NCBI GenBank assembly: GCA_030424825.1
Contig: JAUHWE010000029.1
Span: 1-15,172, forward strand
DNA length: 15,172 bases
Direction: 5' to 3'
Origin: Verrucomicrobiia bacterium
GTDB taxonomy: Bacteria; Verrucomicrobiota; Verrucomicrobiia; Opitutales; Opitutaceae
Below are positions 1 to 6,043 of this stretch, piece by piece; within the stretch, counting starts at the first letter, position 1, and each line of letters starts with the position of its first letter. The notes beneath the pieces were generated by a model. The model searched no databases. It was not told where the DNA came from and saw only the letters and a list, made by a program, of their open reading frames with translations. The position numbers and the translations under genes were made by a program.

Positions 1-19
1 TAAGCGGAGAAATTGAAAT

Positions 20-1108
20 ATGTGTGTCGCGTGCAAAACAGAATTGAATGTGGATGAAATGGAGGCGTTCGGGGAGCGAATCGTATCGATAATGAACGAG
101 TCCTCTCTGGGTTTGATGATATCGATTGGGTATCGGGTTGGGCTCTTCGAGGCGATGAAATCGATGCGTCCATCTACGAGCGATGAGATTGCGGCATCCG
201 CCCAACTGAATGAGCGTTATGTGCGAGAATGGCTAGGGGCCCTGGCCACGGGAGGAATTATCGAAGTCGAAGAAGAGGGAAAGCGGTACCATCTGCCGGC
301 TAACCATGGCGCCATGCTGACCGAAGGTGGAGAAGGCGAATGCCTGGCCCACTTGACGCAATACATCGGCTTGTTGGGAGGAGTCGAAGACAAGATTGTG
401 GACTGCTTTCGCAAAGGGGGCGGGGTGTCATATTCGGAGTATCCGAGATTCCATGAGGTAATGGCGACCGATAGCAACCAGTCGGTCGTTTCCTCAATTC
501 TGGACCATATTCTTCCGCTCGATCCGGGGTTGATCCTACGCTTGAAAAACGGGATTCGAGTGCTGGATGTAGGATGTGGGCGAGGGAATGCGTTGCGATT
601 GCTCGCTCGGGAGTTTTCGAAAAGCAGTTTTGTGGGTTATGACTTGAGCGATGAAGCGATTGAATTTGCGCGTGATGCCGTTTTTCAAGAAGGATTAGAC
701 AACATCGTCTTCGAAAAGCGTGATCTGACTTCCTTCCATGACGACGCCCCCAAGGGAGAATTCGATTTGATAACGGCGTTTGATGCGATCCATGACCAAG
801 CGCGACCAGACCATGTTTTGGCAGGTATCCGGCATGCCTTGAAGCGTGACGGACTTTTTCTCATGCAGGATATTGGGGCCTCCAGCAACGTGGCGGAAAA
901 TCGGGAGCATCCGATTGGCCCGCTCCTCTACACCATTTCGTGCCTGCACTGTATGACGGTCTCTCTTGCTCAAGGAGGATTGGGAGTCGGAGCGATGTGG
1001 GGGGAGCAGATGACCTTGCAGTTTCTCGAGGAGGCTGGGTTCCAAAATACCCGCCGCTACACGCTCGATCATGATATTCAGAATTACTATTATCTCGCCC
1101 GAAATTGA
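20..1108 (+). CDS. SAM-dependent class I methyltransferase with N-terminal winged-helix domain (Rv2258c-like)
   Basis: The 362-residue protein is predicted to be cytosolic. Residues about 25-105 look like a winged-helix domain (SIGYRVGLFEAM, then a recognition-helix-like ERYVREWLGAL, then a wing GGIIEVEEEGKRYHLP), as in O-methyltransferases and the Rv2258c group. A Rossmann methyltransferase domain follows: motif I VLDVGCGRGN at 181-190 binds SAM, and GYDLS near 206-210 carries the acidic residue (D208) expected to contact the ribose. A later strand, FDLITAFDAIHD, matches motif IV. The C-terminal part (MWGEQMTLQFLEEAGF) is typical of the last strands and helix. The ATG is supported by GGAGA at 6-10, nine bases upstream. 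The substrate cannot be read from sequence; related proteins are annotated only as methyltransferases. It is convergent with the tRNA and separated from nuoB by over 500 bases, so a link with complex I is not implied. The fold assignment is firm and the specific role is unknown. Confidence 0.85.
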   Translation: MCVACKTELNVDEMEAFGERIVSIMNESSLGLMISIGYRVGLFEAMKSMRPSTSDEIAASAQLNERYVREWLGALATGGIIEVEEEGKRYHLPANHGAMLTEGGEGECLAHLTQYIGLLGGVEDKIVDCFRKGGGVSYSEYPRFHEVMATDSNQSVVSSILDHILPLDPGLILRLKNGIRVLDVGCGRGNALRLLAREFSKSSFVGYDLSDEAIEFARDAVFQEGLDNIVFEKRDLTSFHDDAPKGEFDLITAFDAIHDQARPDHVLAGIRHALKRDGLFLMQDIGASSNVAENREHPIGPLLYTISCLHCMTVSLAQGGLGVGAMWGEQMTLQFLEEAGFQNTRRYTLDHDIQNYYYLARN

Positions 1109-1183
1109 GGCGACGAAAGTTTCCGGTGCTTAGGGCCGAGATATTTGGTTGATTCGAGCAAATTCGGGAAGGCTATACCGAGA

Positions 1184-1200
1184 GCGGAGAGAGCGGGATT
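1184..1200 (-). repeat. 17-bp exact copy of the tRNA-Ser 3' end
   Basis: The plus-strand sequence gcggagagagcgggatt is identical to 1357-1373 inside tRNA-Ser(GGA). Read on the tRNA strand it covers part of the T loop, the 3' half of the T stem, the 3' acceptor strand, the discriminator G and the first C of CCA. The copy lies 173 bp downstream of the tRNA in the same orientation. Such direct repeats of tRNA 3' ends are the usual footprint of integration at a tRNA attachment site, or of a tRNA-derived repeat. No integrase is visible, so the origin is inferred. Confidence 0.75.
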
Positions 1201-1204
1201 GGTT

Positions 1205-1287
1205 GGGCTTCGCCCCAGTCCTGCGGACCCACGCGCTGCGTGTCCCATCTTCGCTCGCGAGCTCGCTACGTCGAACCCTGCGGGTTC
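1205..1287. repeat. Tandem array of small GC-rich hairpins with triloops
   Basis: Four short inverted repeats with three-base loops and one perfect palindrome follow each other: GGGC-TTC-GCCC (1205-1215), GTCC-TGC-GGAC (1218-1228), CACGC-GCT-GCGTG (1230-1242), the palindrome gctcgcgagc (1253-1262) and GAACCC-TGC-GGGTTC (1273-1287). On the minus strand three of the loops read GAA, GCA and GCA. These are GNA triloops, known to make unusually stable DNA mini-hairpins. An alternative longer stem joins GGAC at 1225-1228 to GTCC at 1242-1245. The array abuts the tRNA-Ser 3'-end copy (ending at 1200). No U-tract follows on either strand, so a standard intrinsic terminator is unlikely. It may be a tRNA-associated palindromic repeat family; the function is unknown. 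Confidence 0.7.
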
Positions 1288-1296
1288 AAATCCCGT
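1280..1296 (+). other. T-arm-like relic on the plus strand
   Basis: The stretch g-cggg-ttcaaat-cccg-t folds as a T stem with a seven-base loop TTCAAAT that matches the conserved tRNA T-loop pattern. It overlaps the last hairpin of the array (1273-1287), so the two folds exclude each other. No acceptor stem, anticodon arm or CCA is found around it on the plus strand, so it is not a functional tRNA. It may be a remnant of a second tRNA or part of the repeat itself. Confidence 0.4.
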
Positions 1297-1354
1297 GTAA
1301 AAGCTTCCGGACACTTGGATTTCTTTGCAGTAGGGATTGCGTTCTTGTTTTTGG

Positions 1355-1444
1355 TGGCGGAGAGAGCGGGATTCGAACCCGCGGTACAGTTACCTGCACA
1401 CACGCTTTCCAAGCGTGCTCTTTAAACCACTCAGACATCTCTCC
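1355..1444 (-). tRNA. tRNA-Ser (anticodon GGA)
   Basis: Read on the minus strand, the acceptor 5' strand GGAGAGA (1444-1438) pairs with TCTCTCC (1365-1359), followed by discriminator G (1358) and an encoded CCA (1357-1355). The anticodon stem CACGC/GCGTG encloses the loop TTGGAAA, with anticodon GGA at 1410-1408, which reads UCC and UCU serine codons. The T arm is GCGGG-TTCGAAT-CCCGC (1382-1366). A long variable arm, typical of class II serine tRNAs, lies between the anticodon and T arms. The 90-base length fits tRNA-Ser including CCA. It is convergent with the methyltransferase and divergent from nuoB. No strong promoter is recognised upstream of it. Confidence 0.97.
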
Positions 1445-1630
1445 ATGGTCCAAAATCGAAGGCTGAGACGAATGGGGACAATTTCCCCCTCGTGCAACTG
1501 AATTCTTTATCTTTTTAGCAGGTTTAGGGCTCTTTCCCACAGAAGTTCCGCATCATCGTGAATTCTGTAAAAACCCGCTTGCATGTTGATTGGCCCAGCT
1601 TACGTTTCTCCGTTTGTAGCGTTCTGGCAA
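1445..1630. promoter_or_regulatory. Divergent intergenic region between tRNA-Ser and nuoB
   Basis: This 186-base stretch must carry, or lie close to, the promoters of both the minus-strand tRNA-Ser and the plus-strand nuo operon, if nuoB is the operon's first gene. An imperfectly placed TTGCAC on the minus strand could be a -35 element for the tRNA, but no convincing -10 follows. On the plus strand, AT-rich tracts around 1500-1520 and 1560-1575 are possible -10 regions without a good -35 partner. No NuoA-like coding sequence is present here. The assignment as regulatory rests on gene layout only. Confidence 0.35.
1474..1488. repeat. Short inverted repeat between tRNA-Ser and nuoB
   Basis: GGGGA-CAATT-TCCCC is a perfect 5-bp inverted repeat with a 5-base spacer, located 30 bases upstream of the tRNA-Ser 5' end and about 140 bases upstream of nuoB. 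It could be an operator half-site pair, but an inverted repeat this short can occur by chance. Confidence 0.2.
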
Positions 1631-2152
1631 ATGGTCTCCTCTAATCAAGATATTGGCTATAACAGCAAAGTTGAAGGTGGCGTCATCGTCTCCAAGGCGG
1701 ATGCTGTTATCAATTGGATCCGCACTCACTCGCTCTGGCCGATGCCGATGGGCTTGGCGTGTTGCGCAATCGAACTCATGGCCGCAGGGGCCTCTCGCTT
1801 TGACATTTCCCGATTTGGGGCGGAAGTGATGCGGTTCTCGCCCAGGCAGTCGGATGTGATGATCGTCGCCGGTACGGTGACCTACAAAATGGCGCCGGCG
1901 TTGCGTCGCATTTATGACCAGATGGCCGAACCTAAATGGGTAATCGCCATGGGGGCGTGCGCGTCCACGGGAGGGATGTACCGTTCCTACGCGACTTTGC
2001 AAGGAGTCGATCGCATTGTGCCGGTCGACGTTTACGTGAGTGGATGCCCGCCGAGACCGGAAGCGCTGTTGGATGCTCTAATGAAGCTGCAGGATAAAGT
2101 CTGCACGGAGCACTCCTATAAAAACCTTTTGAAGGCTGATTCCACCTCGTAA
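1631..2152 (+). CDS. nuoB: NADH-quinone oxidoreductase subunit B (NuoB, N2 cluster)
   Basis: This complex I connecting-module subunit carries cluster N2, the last iron-sulfur centre before quinone. Counted from the chosen ATG at 1631 (173 residues), the ligands are C44 and C45 (GLACCAIE), C110 (MGACAS) and C139 (SGCPPRP). Their spacing is exactly that of E. coli NuoB. The motif [16 protein letters not shown] is also characteristic. The frame stays open up to an ATG at 1583, which would add 16 residues ([16 protein letters not shown]) that look unlike a NuoB N-terminus. The start [17 protein letters not shown] fits the family better, although neither ATG has a Shine-Dalgarno. It is the first recognisable nuo gene, and nuoC follows with no gap (TAA then ATG). 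Confidence 0.93.
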   Translation: MVSSNQDIGYNSKVEGGVIVSKADAVINWIRTHSLWPMPMGLACCAIELMAAGASRFDISRFGAEVMRFSPRQSDVMIVAGTVTYKMAPALRRIYDQMAEPKWVIAMGACASTGGMYRSYATLQGVDRIVPVDVYVSGCPPRPEALLDALMKLQDKVCTEHSYKNLLKADSTS

Positions 2153-2770
2153 ATGATAGCACAAGATCTCAATTCAGCACTCAGAGAAACATGTTCCGAA
2201 CTGGATGACCGGGACTCCTTGGACTGGCCCGCATTCAACTGTCCGATTGAACGCATTCCAGATGTGGTCAAGAAACTTCGGGATGATCATGACTTTGACG
2301 CCTTGATGGACGCGACGGCGATAGACAATGGGGTGGATGCCTCTCCGCGGTTTACGGTCGTTTACCATCTCTACTCCTCTCAAAAACACACCTATGTCCG
2401 CGTGGCAGGGGATTGTGCCGATGATGAGAATCCGACGGCTCCCACGTTAACAGGTCTTTTTAATAGCGCGAGTTGGATGGAGCGGGAAACCTACGATATG
2501 TTTGGAATCAAATACGTCGGGCATCCCGATCTGCGACGGATTCTGATGTGGGACGAGTATCCGCATCACCCGCTTCGCAAAGACTTTCCTTTGGCAGGGC
2601 ATGAAAACGAGCTTTGGGATCCGGAGATCGCCGCCAACACCGGTGTAAAGGTCAAACCTGCGCCGATGGCCGGAGGACCTTTTGTCGCCCAGCAGTCGGT
2701 TTTTGAAAGCAAGCGCGAACCTGCGGCTAAAGACGAGAGCTGGAACGAAAAAAAGGAAAAGCCCGAATAG
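2153..2770 (+). CDS. nuoC: NADH-quinone oxidoreductase subunit C (NuoC, 30 kDa)
   Basis: This peripheral-arm subunit of complex I packs against NuoD and NuoB and has no cofactor. The 205-residue protein carries the family signature at about 110-146, ERETYDMFGIKYVGHPDLRR continuing into the PHHPLRKDFPL segment. It is a separate protein, unlike the fused NuoCD of E. coli. The tail after about residue 165 is low-complexity and rich in Lys and Glu (ESWNEKKEKPE), and is probably disordered. The ATG directly follows the nuoB stop codon, which implies translational coupling. A 39-base AT-rich spacer separates it from nuoD. Confidence 0.95.
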   Translation: MIAQDLNSALRETCSELDDRDSLDWPAFNCPIERIPDVVKKLRDDHDFDALMDATAIDNGVDASPRFTVVYHLYSSQKHTYVRVAGDCADDENPTAPTLTGLFNSASWMERETYDMFGIKYVGHPDLRRILMWDEYPHHPLRKDFPLAGHENELWDPEIAANTGVKVKPAPMAGGPFVAQQSVFESKREPAAKDESWNEKKEKPE

Positions 2771-2809
2771 CTCGTTCCATAGATTAAATCTTAATATACA
2801 CTTATTTCC

Positions 2810-4051
2810 ATGCCCACAGAAACAACCGAATACACTGCTCCTGATTCAGGAGGTAAAGCTGCCGCTGCGGCCCAGGAGTTCGAAACGGAGCATCTCGAAG
2901 TCAGCATGGGGCCTTCGCACCCGTCCACTCACGGAGTGCTGCGCCTGAATCTTGAACTAGATGGTGAGGTAGTGAAAAAGTGCGATCCGGTTCTCGGATA
3001 CTTGCACCGAGGCGATGAGAAAATCGCTGAAAATATGACTTACAACCAATTCGTTCCCTATACGGACCGATTGGATTACCTCGCCCCCTTGGCCAATAAT
3101 GCTGCTTATGCAATCGCAGTGGAAAAGCTGGCGAACTTGGAAGTGCCGGAACGTTGCCAGGCGATTCGGGTGGTCACCAGTGAACTAGCCCGAATATCCG
3201 CTCATTTGCTTGGACTCGGCGCGTACACCATGGATGTGGGAGCATTGACAGTGTTCATGATCACATTCACCGAACGTGAAAAGCTGTATAAGTTGTTTGA
3301 GGAACTCACCGGCGCCCGTTTCACGACTAGCTACTCAAGAATCGGAGGGGTTACCCGAGACATGCCAGAAGGGTGGACGAATCGAGTGCTCACCTTTTGC
3401 GAAGAGTTTCTGCCCTTGCTCGACGATGTTGAAGCGTTGCTTACGAGAAACCGTATCTGGTTTGACCGTACCGCGGATATTGGAATCATCTCTAAGGAGG
3501 ACGCTTTATCCTACGGGCTGACAGGACCTAATCTGCGGGGTTCAGGGGTCGATATCGATTTGCGACGCGATGTTCCATATAGTGGATACGAGCAATACGA
3601 TTTCGAAGTGCCATTGGGTGAGAATGGAGATTGCTACGATCGGTATGCCGTTCGTATGGAAGAAATGCGCCAAAGCGTTCGGATTGTGCGCCAGGCCATC
3701 AGGAAGATGCCGGGCGGACCCTTCTACGCAGAGGATGCGAAAAAGATTTTTGCCCCGCGCAAGGACAAAGTTCTGACCTCGATGGAGGAGCTGATCCAGA
3801 ATTTCATGATCACAACGGAAGGGCCGGACATGCCTGCGGGCGAAGTCTACTTTGAAGCGGAAAACCCGAAGGGGGCTCTAGGGTTTTACATTGTCTCGAA
3901 AGGCGGAGGCGTTCCTTACCGGATGAAGATAAGAGGTCCTTCGTTTAACAACTTGTCAGTGCTCGAAAAGGTCAGCGTGGGGGCGATGATATCAGACATC
4001 TCCGCTATTCTTGGAAGCCTTGATTTTGTAATGGGGGAATGCGACAGATAG
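2810..4051 (+). CDS. nuoD: NADH-quinone oxidoreductase subunit D (NuoD, 49 kDa)
   Basis: NuoD forms, with NuoB and NuoH, the quinone-reduction site of complex I, and is related to the large subunit of NiFe hydrogenases. The 413-residue length is normal. The N-terminal 27 residues are variable (Ala-rich). The family motif MGPSHPSTHGVLR follows, with H41 at the position of the Thermus quinone-binding His38. Y90 in YTDRLDY corresponds to Thermus Tyr87. YLHRGDEKIAE and the C-terminal VMGECDR, ending in the conserved DR, are intact. No Shine-Dalgarno precedes the ATG. Downstream lie 107 bases before nuoE, containing a 19-codon ORF with a good ribosome binding site. Confidence 0.97.
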   Translation: MPTETTEYTAPDSGGKAAAAAQEFETEHLEVSMGPSHPSTHGVLRLNLELDGEVVKKCDPVLGYLHRGDEKIAENMTYNQFVPYTDRLDYLAPLANNAAYAIAVEKLANLEVPERCQAIRVVTSELARISAHLLGLGAYTMDVGALTVFMITFTEREKLYKLFEELTGARFTTSYSRIGGVTRDMPEGWTNRVLTFCEEFLPLLDDVEALLTRNRIWFDRTADIGIISKEDALSYGLTGPNLRGSGVDIDLRRDVPYSGYEQYDFEVPLGENGDCYDRYAVRMEEMRQSVRIVRQAIRKMPGGPFYAEDAKKIFAPRKDKVLTSMEELIQNFMITTEGPDMPAGEVYFEAENPKGALGFYIVSKGGGVPYRMKIRGPSFNNLSVLEKVSVGAMISDISAILGSLDFVMGECDR

Positions 4052-4056
4052 AGGAA

Positions 4057-4061
4057 GAGGT
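4057..4061 (+). promoter_or_regulatory. Shine-Dalgarno for the small ORF after nuoD
   Basis: GAGGT, within AGGAAGAGGTAAG, matches the core anti-Shine-Dalgarno complement and lies seven bases before an ATG at 4069. It is the clearest ribosome binding site in the nuo gene cluster; most nuo genes here show none. It serves the 19-codon ORF rather than nuoE, which starts about 100 bases further on. Confidence 0.5.
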
Positions 4062-4068
4062 AAGATTT

Positions 4069-4128
4069 ATGAATAATGAATCATTTACTGGTTTGGAGAA
4101 CGGTCCATCGAGCGAGGCCCCCTCTTGA
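4069..4128 (+). CDS. Possible 19-residue peptide between nuoD and nuoE
   Basis: An ATG with a well-spaced GAGGT opens a 19-codon frame ending in TGA: MNNESFTGLENGPSSEAPS. The peptide is hydrophilic and acidic, without a membrane segment or known motif. It lies in the same frame as nuoE, but both its own TGA and an in-frame TAG directly before the nuoE ATG separate the two, so it is not an N-terminal extension of NuoE. It could be a translated micropeptide, a coupling device keeping ribosomes on the message, or chance. No homology can be judged at this length. Confidence 0.3.
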   Translation: MNNESFTGLENGPSSEAPS

Positions 4129-4158
4129 TTCCTGAATATTATTTCTGAAATTAACTAG

Positions 4159-4644
4159 ATGAATCTAAAGCCAGAAACGCTAGCTGAAATCGAAGAAGCA
4201 ATTCCGAAATATCCGGAAAAACAGAGTGCGGTAATGCCCTTGCTTCACGCGATTCAAAAAGATCAGGGACTTCTTACTAATGAAGCCGCAGAATGGGTGG
4301 CAGCCAAGTTGGATATCGCGCCGATCCACGTTCTCTCGGTGATCACGTTCTATCCTTTCTTCCGGCAACATAAGATCGGTCGTCGTCACATTCGCGTTTG
4401 TCGCACTTTGTCGTGTGCCATGGCAGGTGGGGCGAAGGTTTGCGAGAAGATGCTTTCTGAATTTGATACGAGTTTGAATGAAGTATCTCCAGACGGAGAG
4501 GTAACGGTGGAGTTTGCGGAATGCTTGGCGAGCTGTGGCTCGGCTCCCGTTATGCTGGTCGATGAGGAATTGCACGAGAATCTCGACGAAGCCAAGACTC
4601 AGGAGATTTGTGAAAAAATCAAGGCGGAGGCGTTGCAAGCGTAG
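4159..4644 (+). CDS. nuoE: NADH-quinone oxidoreductase subunit E (NuoE, N1a cluster)
   Basis: This is the 24-kDa thioredoxin-like ferredoxin subunit of the NADH module. It holds the [2Fe-2S] cluster N1a next to the NuoF flavin. The 161 residues comprise an N-terminal helical domain (LLHAIQKDQGLLTNEAAEWVA, then VLSVITFYPFF) and the cluster domain with C81 and C86 (CRTLSC) plus C122 and C126 (CLASC), the complete ligand set. The length is typical. The ATG has no recognisable Shine-Dalgarno and directly follows an in-frame TAG. nuoF begins five bases after its stop codon. Confidence 0.96.
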   Translation: MNLKPETLAEIEEAIPKYPEKQSAVMPLLHAIQKDQGLLTNEAAEWVAAKLDIAPIHVLSVITFYPFFRQHKIGRRHIRVCRTLSCAMAGGAKVCEKMLSEFDTSLNEVSPDGEVTVEFAECLASCGSAPVMLVDEELHENLDEAKTQEICEKIKAEALQA

Positions 4645-4649
4645 TTAGA

Positions 4650-6014
4650 ATGGCGGTACATCCAAAAGAACAACGCATCATCCTTAAATACGCAGATGAA
4701 CCAGGCTTTACGCCGGACATCGACTGCTACATGAAACACGGGGGCTACGAAATGCTCAAAAAAGCTGTGGGCATGGAAAAGCAGGCGATTTGCGACGAAG
4801 TGAAAAACTCGCAGCTTCGAGGACGCGGAGGAGCGGGCTTCCCTGCGGGTGTCAAATGGAGTTTCGTGGACCGGAAGTCTGGCAAACCCGTTTACATGGT
4901 CTGCAATTGTGATGAGTCCGAGCCGGGAACCTTCAAGGATCGGCAGATCGTGCACAAAGATCCGCATCAATTAATTGAGGGGATCATTATTTCCTGTTTC
5001 GCGACCGACTGTGCCAAAGCGTTTATCTACATTCGCGAAGAGATGCCAAAAGGCGCGGAGATTCTTAATCAGGCCATCAAGGAAGCTAAGGAAAAGAACT
5101 TTGTCGGTGACAATATACTAGGCTCTGGATACAGCTGCGACATAGTCGTTCACAGAGGAGCGGCGGCTTATATTTGCGGTGAAGAAACGGGATTGATCGA
5201 ATCCCTTGAGGGAAAGCGGGCCAACCCGCGCATCAAGCCTCCCTATTTTCCTGCGGTTCTCGGATTGTACATGTGTCCGACCATCGTGAACAATGTTGAG
5301 ACGCTTTGCAACGTAGTGCACATTCTTAGAATGGGTGCGGACGAATTTGCTAAAATTGGGCGTCCCAATAATACGGGTACACGAATCTGGTGCGTTTCGG
5401 GAGGTGTAAAGCGACCGGGCTACTACGAGGTAGCCGGGATTACTTTGGGCGAGCTGGTCTACGATATTTGCGGGGGTCCGAAAGACGGCCGAACGATCAA
5501 GGCGATTATCCCGGGAGGCTCCTCGATGAAAATCCTCAAAAATGGTGAGCGTTTTACCGGCAAGGATCGAGACGGTAACGACTACGACTGGGGGATCGAG
5601 GATATTCCTCTCGATTATGACGGGATCGCTGCGGCAGGCTCGATGTCGGGTTCCGGAGGAATGATGGTGCTCGACGATTCCGTTGAGATTCCGGTCGCGC
5701 TGGCGAACTTGATGGCCTTTTACTCGCACGAGAGTTGTGGGCAATGCACCCCGTGTCGCGAAGGTTCGCTTTGGCTTAAGAAAATCACCACGCGGATGGT
5801 TCACGGGCAGGCACGGCCTGAAGATGTCGATTTGATGAAATCGGTGGCGGACCAGATCGAGGGTAGGACCATCTGTGCATTCGGTTTCGCCGTCGCTTGG
5901 CCGGTGCAAAGTTATTTGGCGAAATTTGAAGACGAGTTTAGAGAGTTCGCGGAGCGCCATAGCCGTATGGATGGCGACCGAACCGCAGCCAAGGAGTTGG
6001 CTTGCAACCACTAG
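4650..6014 (+). CDS. nuoF: NADH-quinone oxidoreductase subunit F (NuoF, NADH/FMN, N3)
   Basis: This is the catalytic entry point of complex I, which binds NADH and FMN and carries [4Fe-4S] cluster N3. The 454-residue protein has the glycine-rich FMN/NADH loop GRGGAGFPAG (58-67), the motif CDESEPGTF (87-95) and the segment GEETGLIESLEGKRANPR. A SLBB-type domain occupies the middle. The C-terminal helical bundle supplies the N3 ligands C363, C366, C369 (ESCGQCTPCREG) and C409 (RTICAFG). After the last ligand the sequence reads CAFGFAVAWPVQ, where relatives often have an acidic residue in place of the second Phe. It is tightly spaced after nuoE and 29 bases before nuoG. Confidence 0.97.
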   Translation: MAVHPKEQRIILKYADEPGFTPDIDCYMKHGGYEMLKKAVGMEKQAICDEVKNSQLRGRGGAGFPAGVKWSFVDRKSGKPVYMVCNCDESEPGTFKDRQIVHKDPHQLIEGIIISCFATDCAKAFIYIREEMPKGAEILNQAIKEAKEKNFVGDNILGSGYSCDIVVHRGAAAYICGEETGLIESLEGKRANPRIKPPYFPAVLGLYMCPTIVNNVETLCNVVHILRMGADEFAKIGRPNNTGTRIWCVSGGVKRPGYYEVAGITLGELVYDICGGPKDGRTIKAIIPGGSSMKILKNGERFTGKDRDGNDYDWGIEDIPLDYDGIAAAGSMSGSGGMMVLDDSVEIPVALANLMAFYSHESCGQCTPCREGSLWLKKITTRMVHGQARPEDVDLMKSVADQIEGRTICAFGFAVAWPVQSYLAKFEDEFREFAERHSRMDGDRTAAKELACNH

Positions 6015-6043
6015 AGAACGAAGGATTGAGATAGGCACTTCTA

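Noticed and set aside
20..1108. The methyltransferase as a quinone-biosynthesis enzyme linked to complex I
   Set aside because: It lacks a UbiE/MenG-like signature, is separated from nuoB by a tRNA and a repeat, and resembles the uncharacterised Rv2258c-type group instead.
1205..1242. The hairpins as an intrinsic terminator of the methyltransferase or tRNA
   Set aside because: No run of T follows any of the stems on either strand, and several short stems in a row are not a terminator pattern.
1184..1373. CRISPR-like repeat and spacer
   Set aside because: There are only two copies of a 17-bp sequence and one of them is inside a tRNA gene; no array or cas gene is present.
1149..1466. A 105-codon plus-strand open frame running through the repeat and the tRNA
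   Set aside because: It covers the hairpin array and the antisense of a tRNA, and has no protein motif. Frames through such repeats are a common source of spurious gene calls.
1286..1540. A minus-strand open frame of 84 codons across tRNA-Ser
   Set aside because: It overlaps the whole functional tRNA on the same strand; the translation reflects the tRNA sequence, not a protein.
1583..1630. Upstream ATG adding 16 residues to NuoB
   Set aside because: The extra residues do not look like a NuoB N-terminus, while the start at 1631 gives a family-like beginning. Neither has a Shine-Dalgarno, so this remains a judgement.
4129..4158. N-terminal extension of NuoE from the upstream in-frame codons
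   Set aside because: TGA at 4126-4128 and TAG at 4156-4158 both close the frame; NuoE already has a normal length from 4159.
5118..6038. A 306-codon minus-strand open frame opposite nuoF
   Set aside because: It is antisense to a well-conserved gene, with no recognisable domain and low-complexity basic composition; a shadow of nuoF codon usage.
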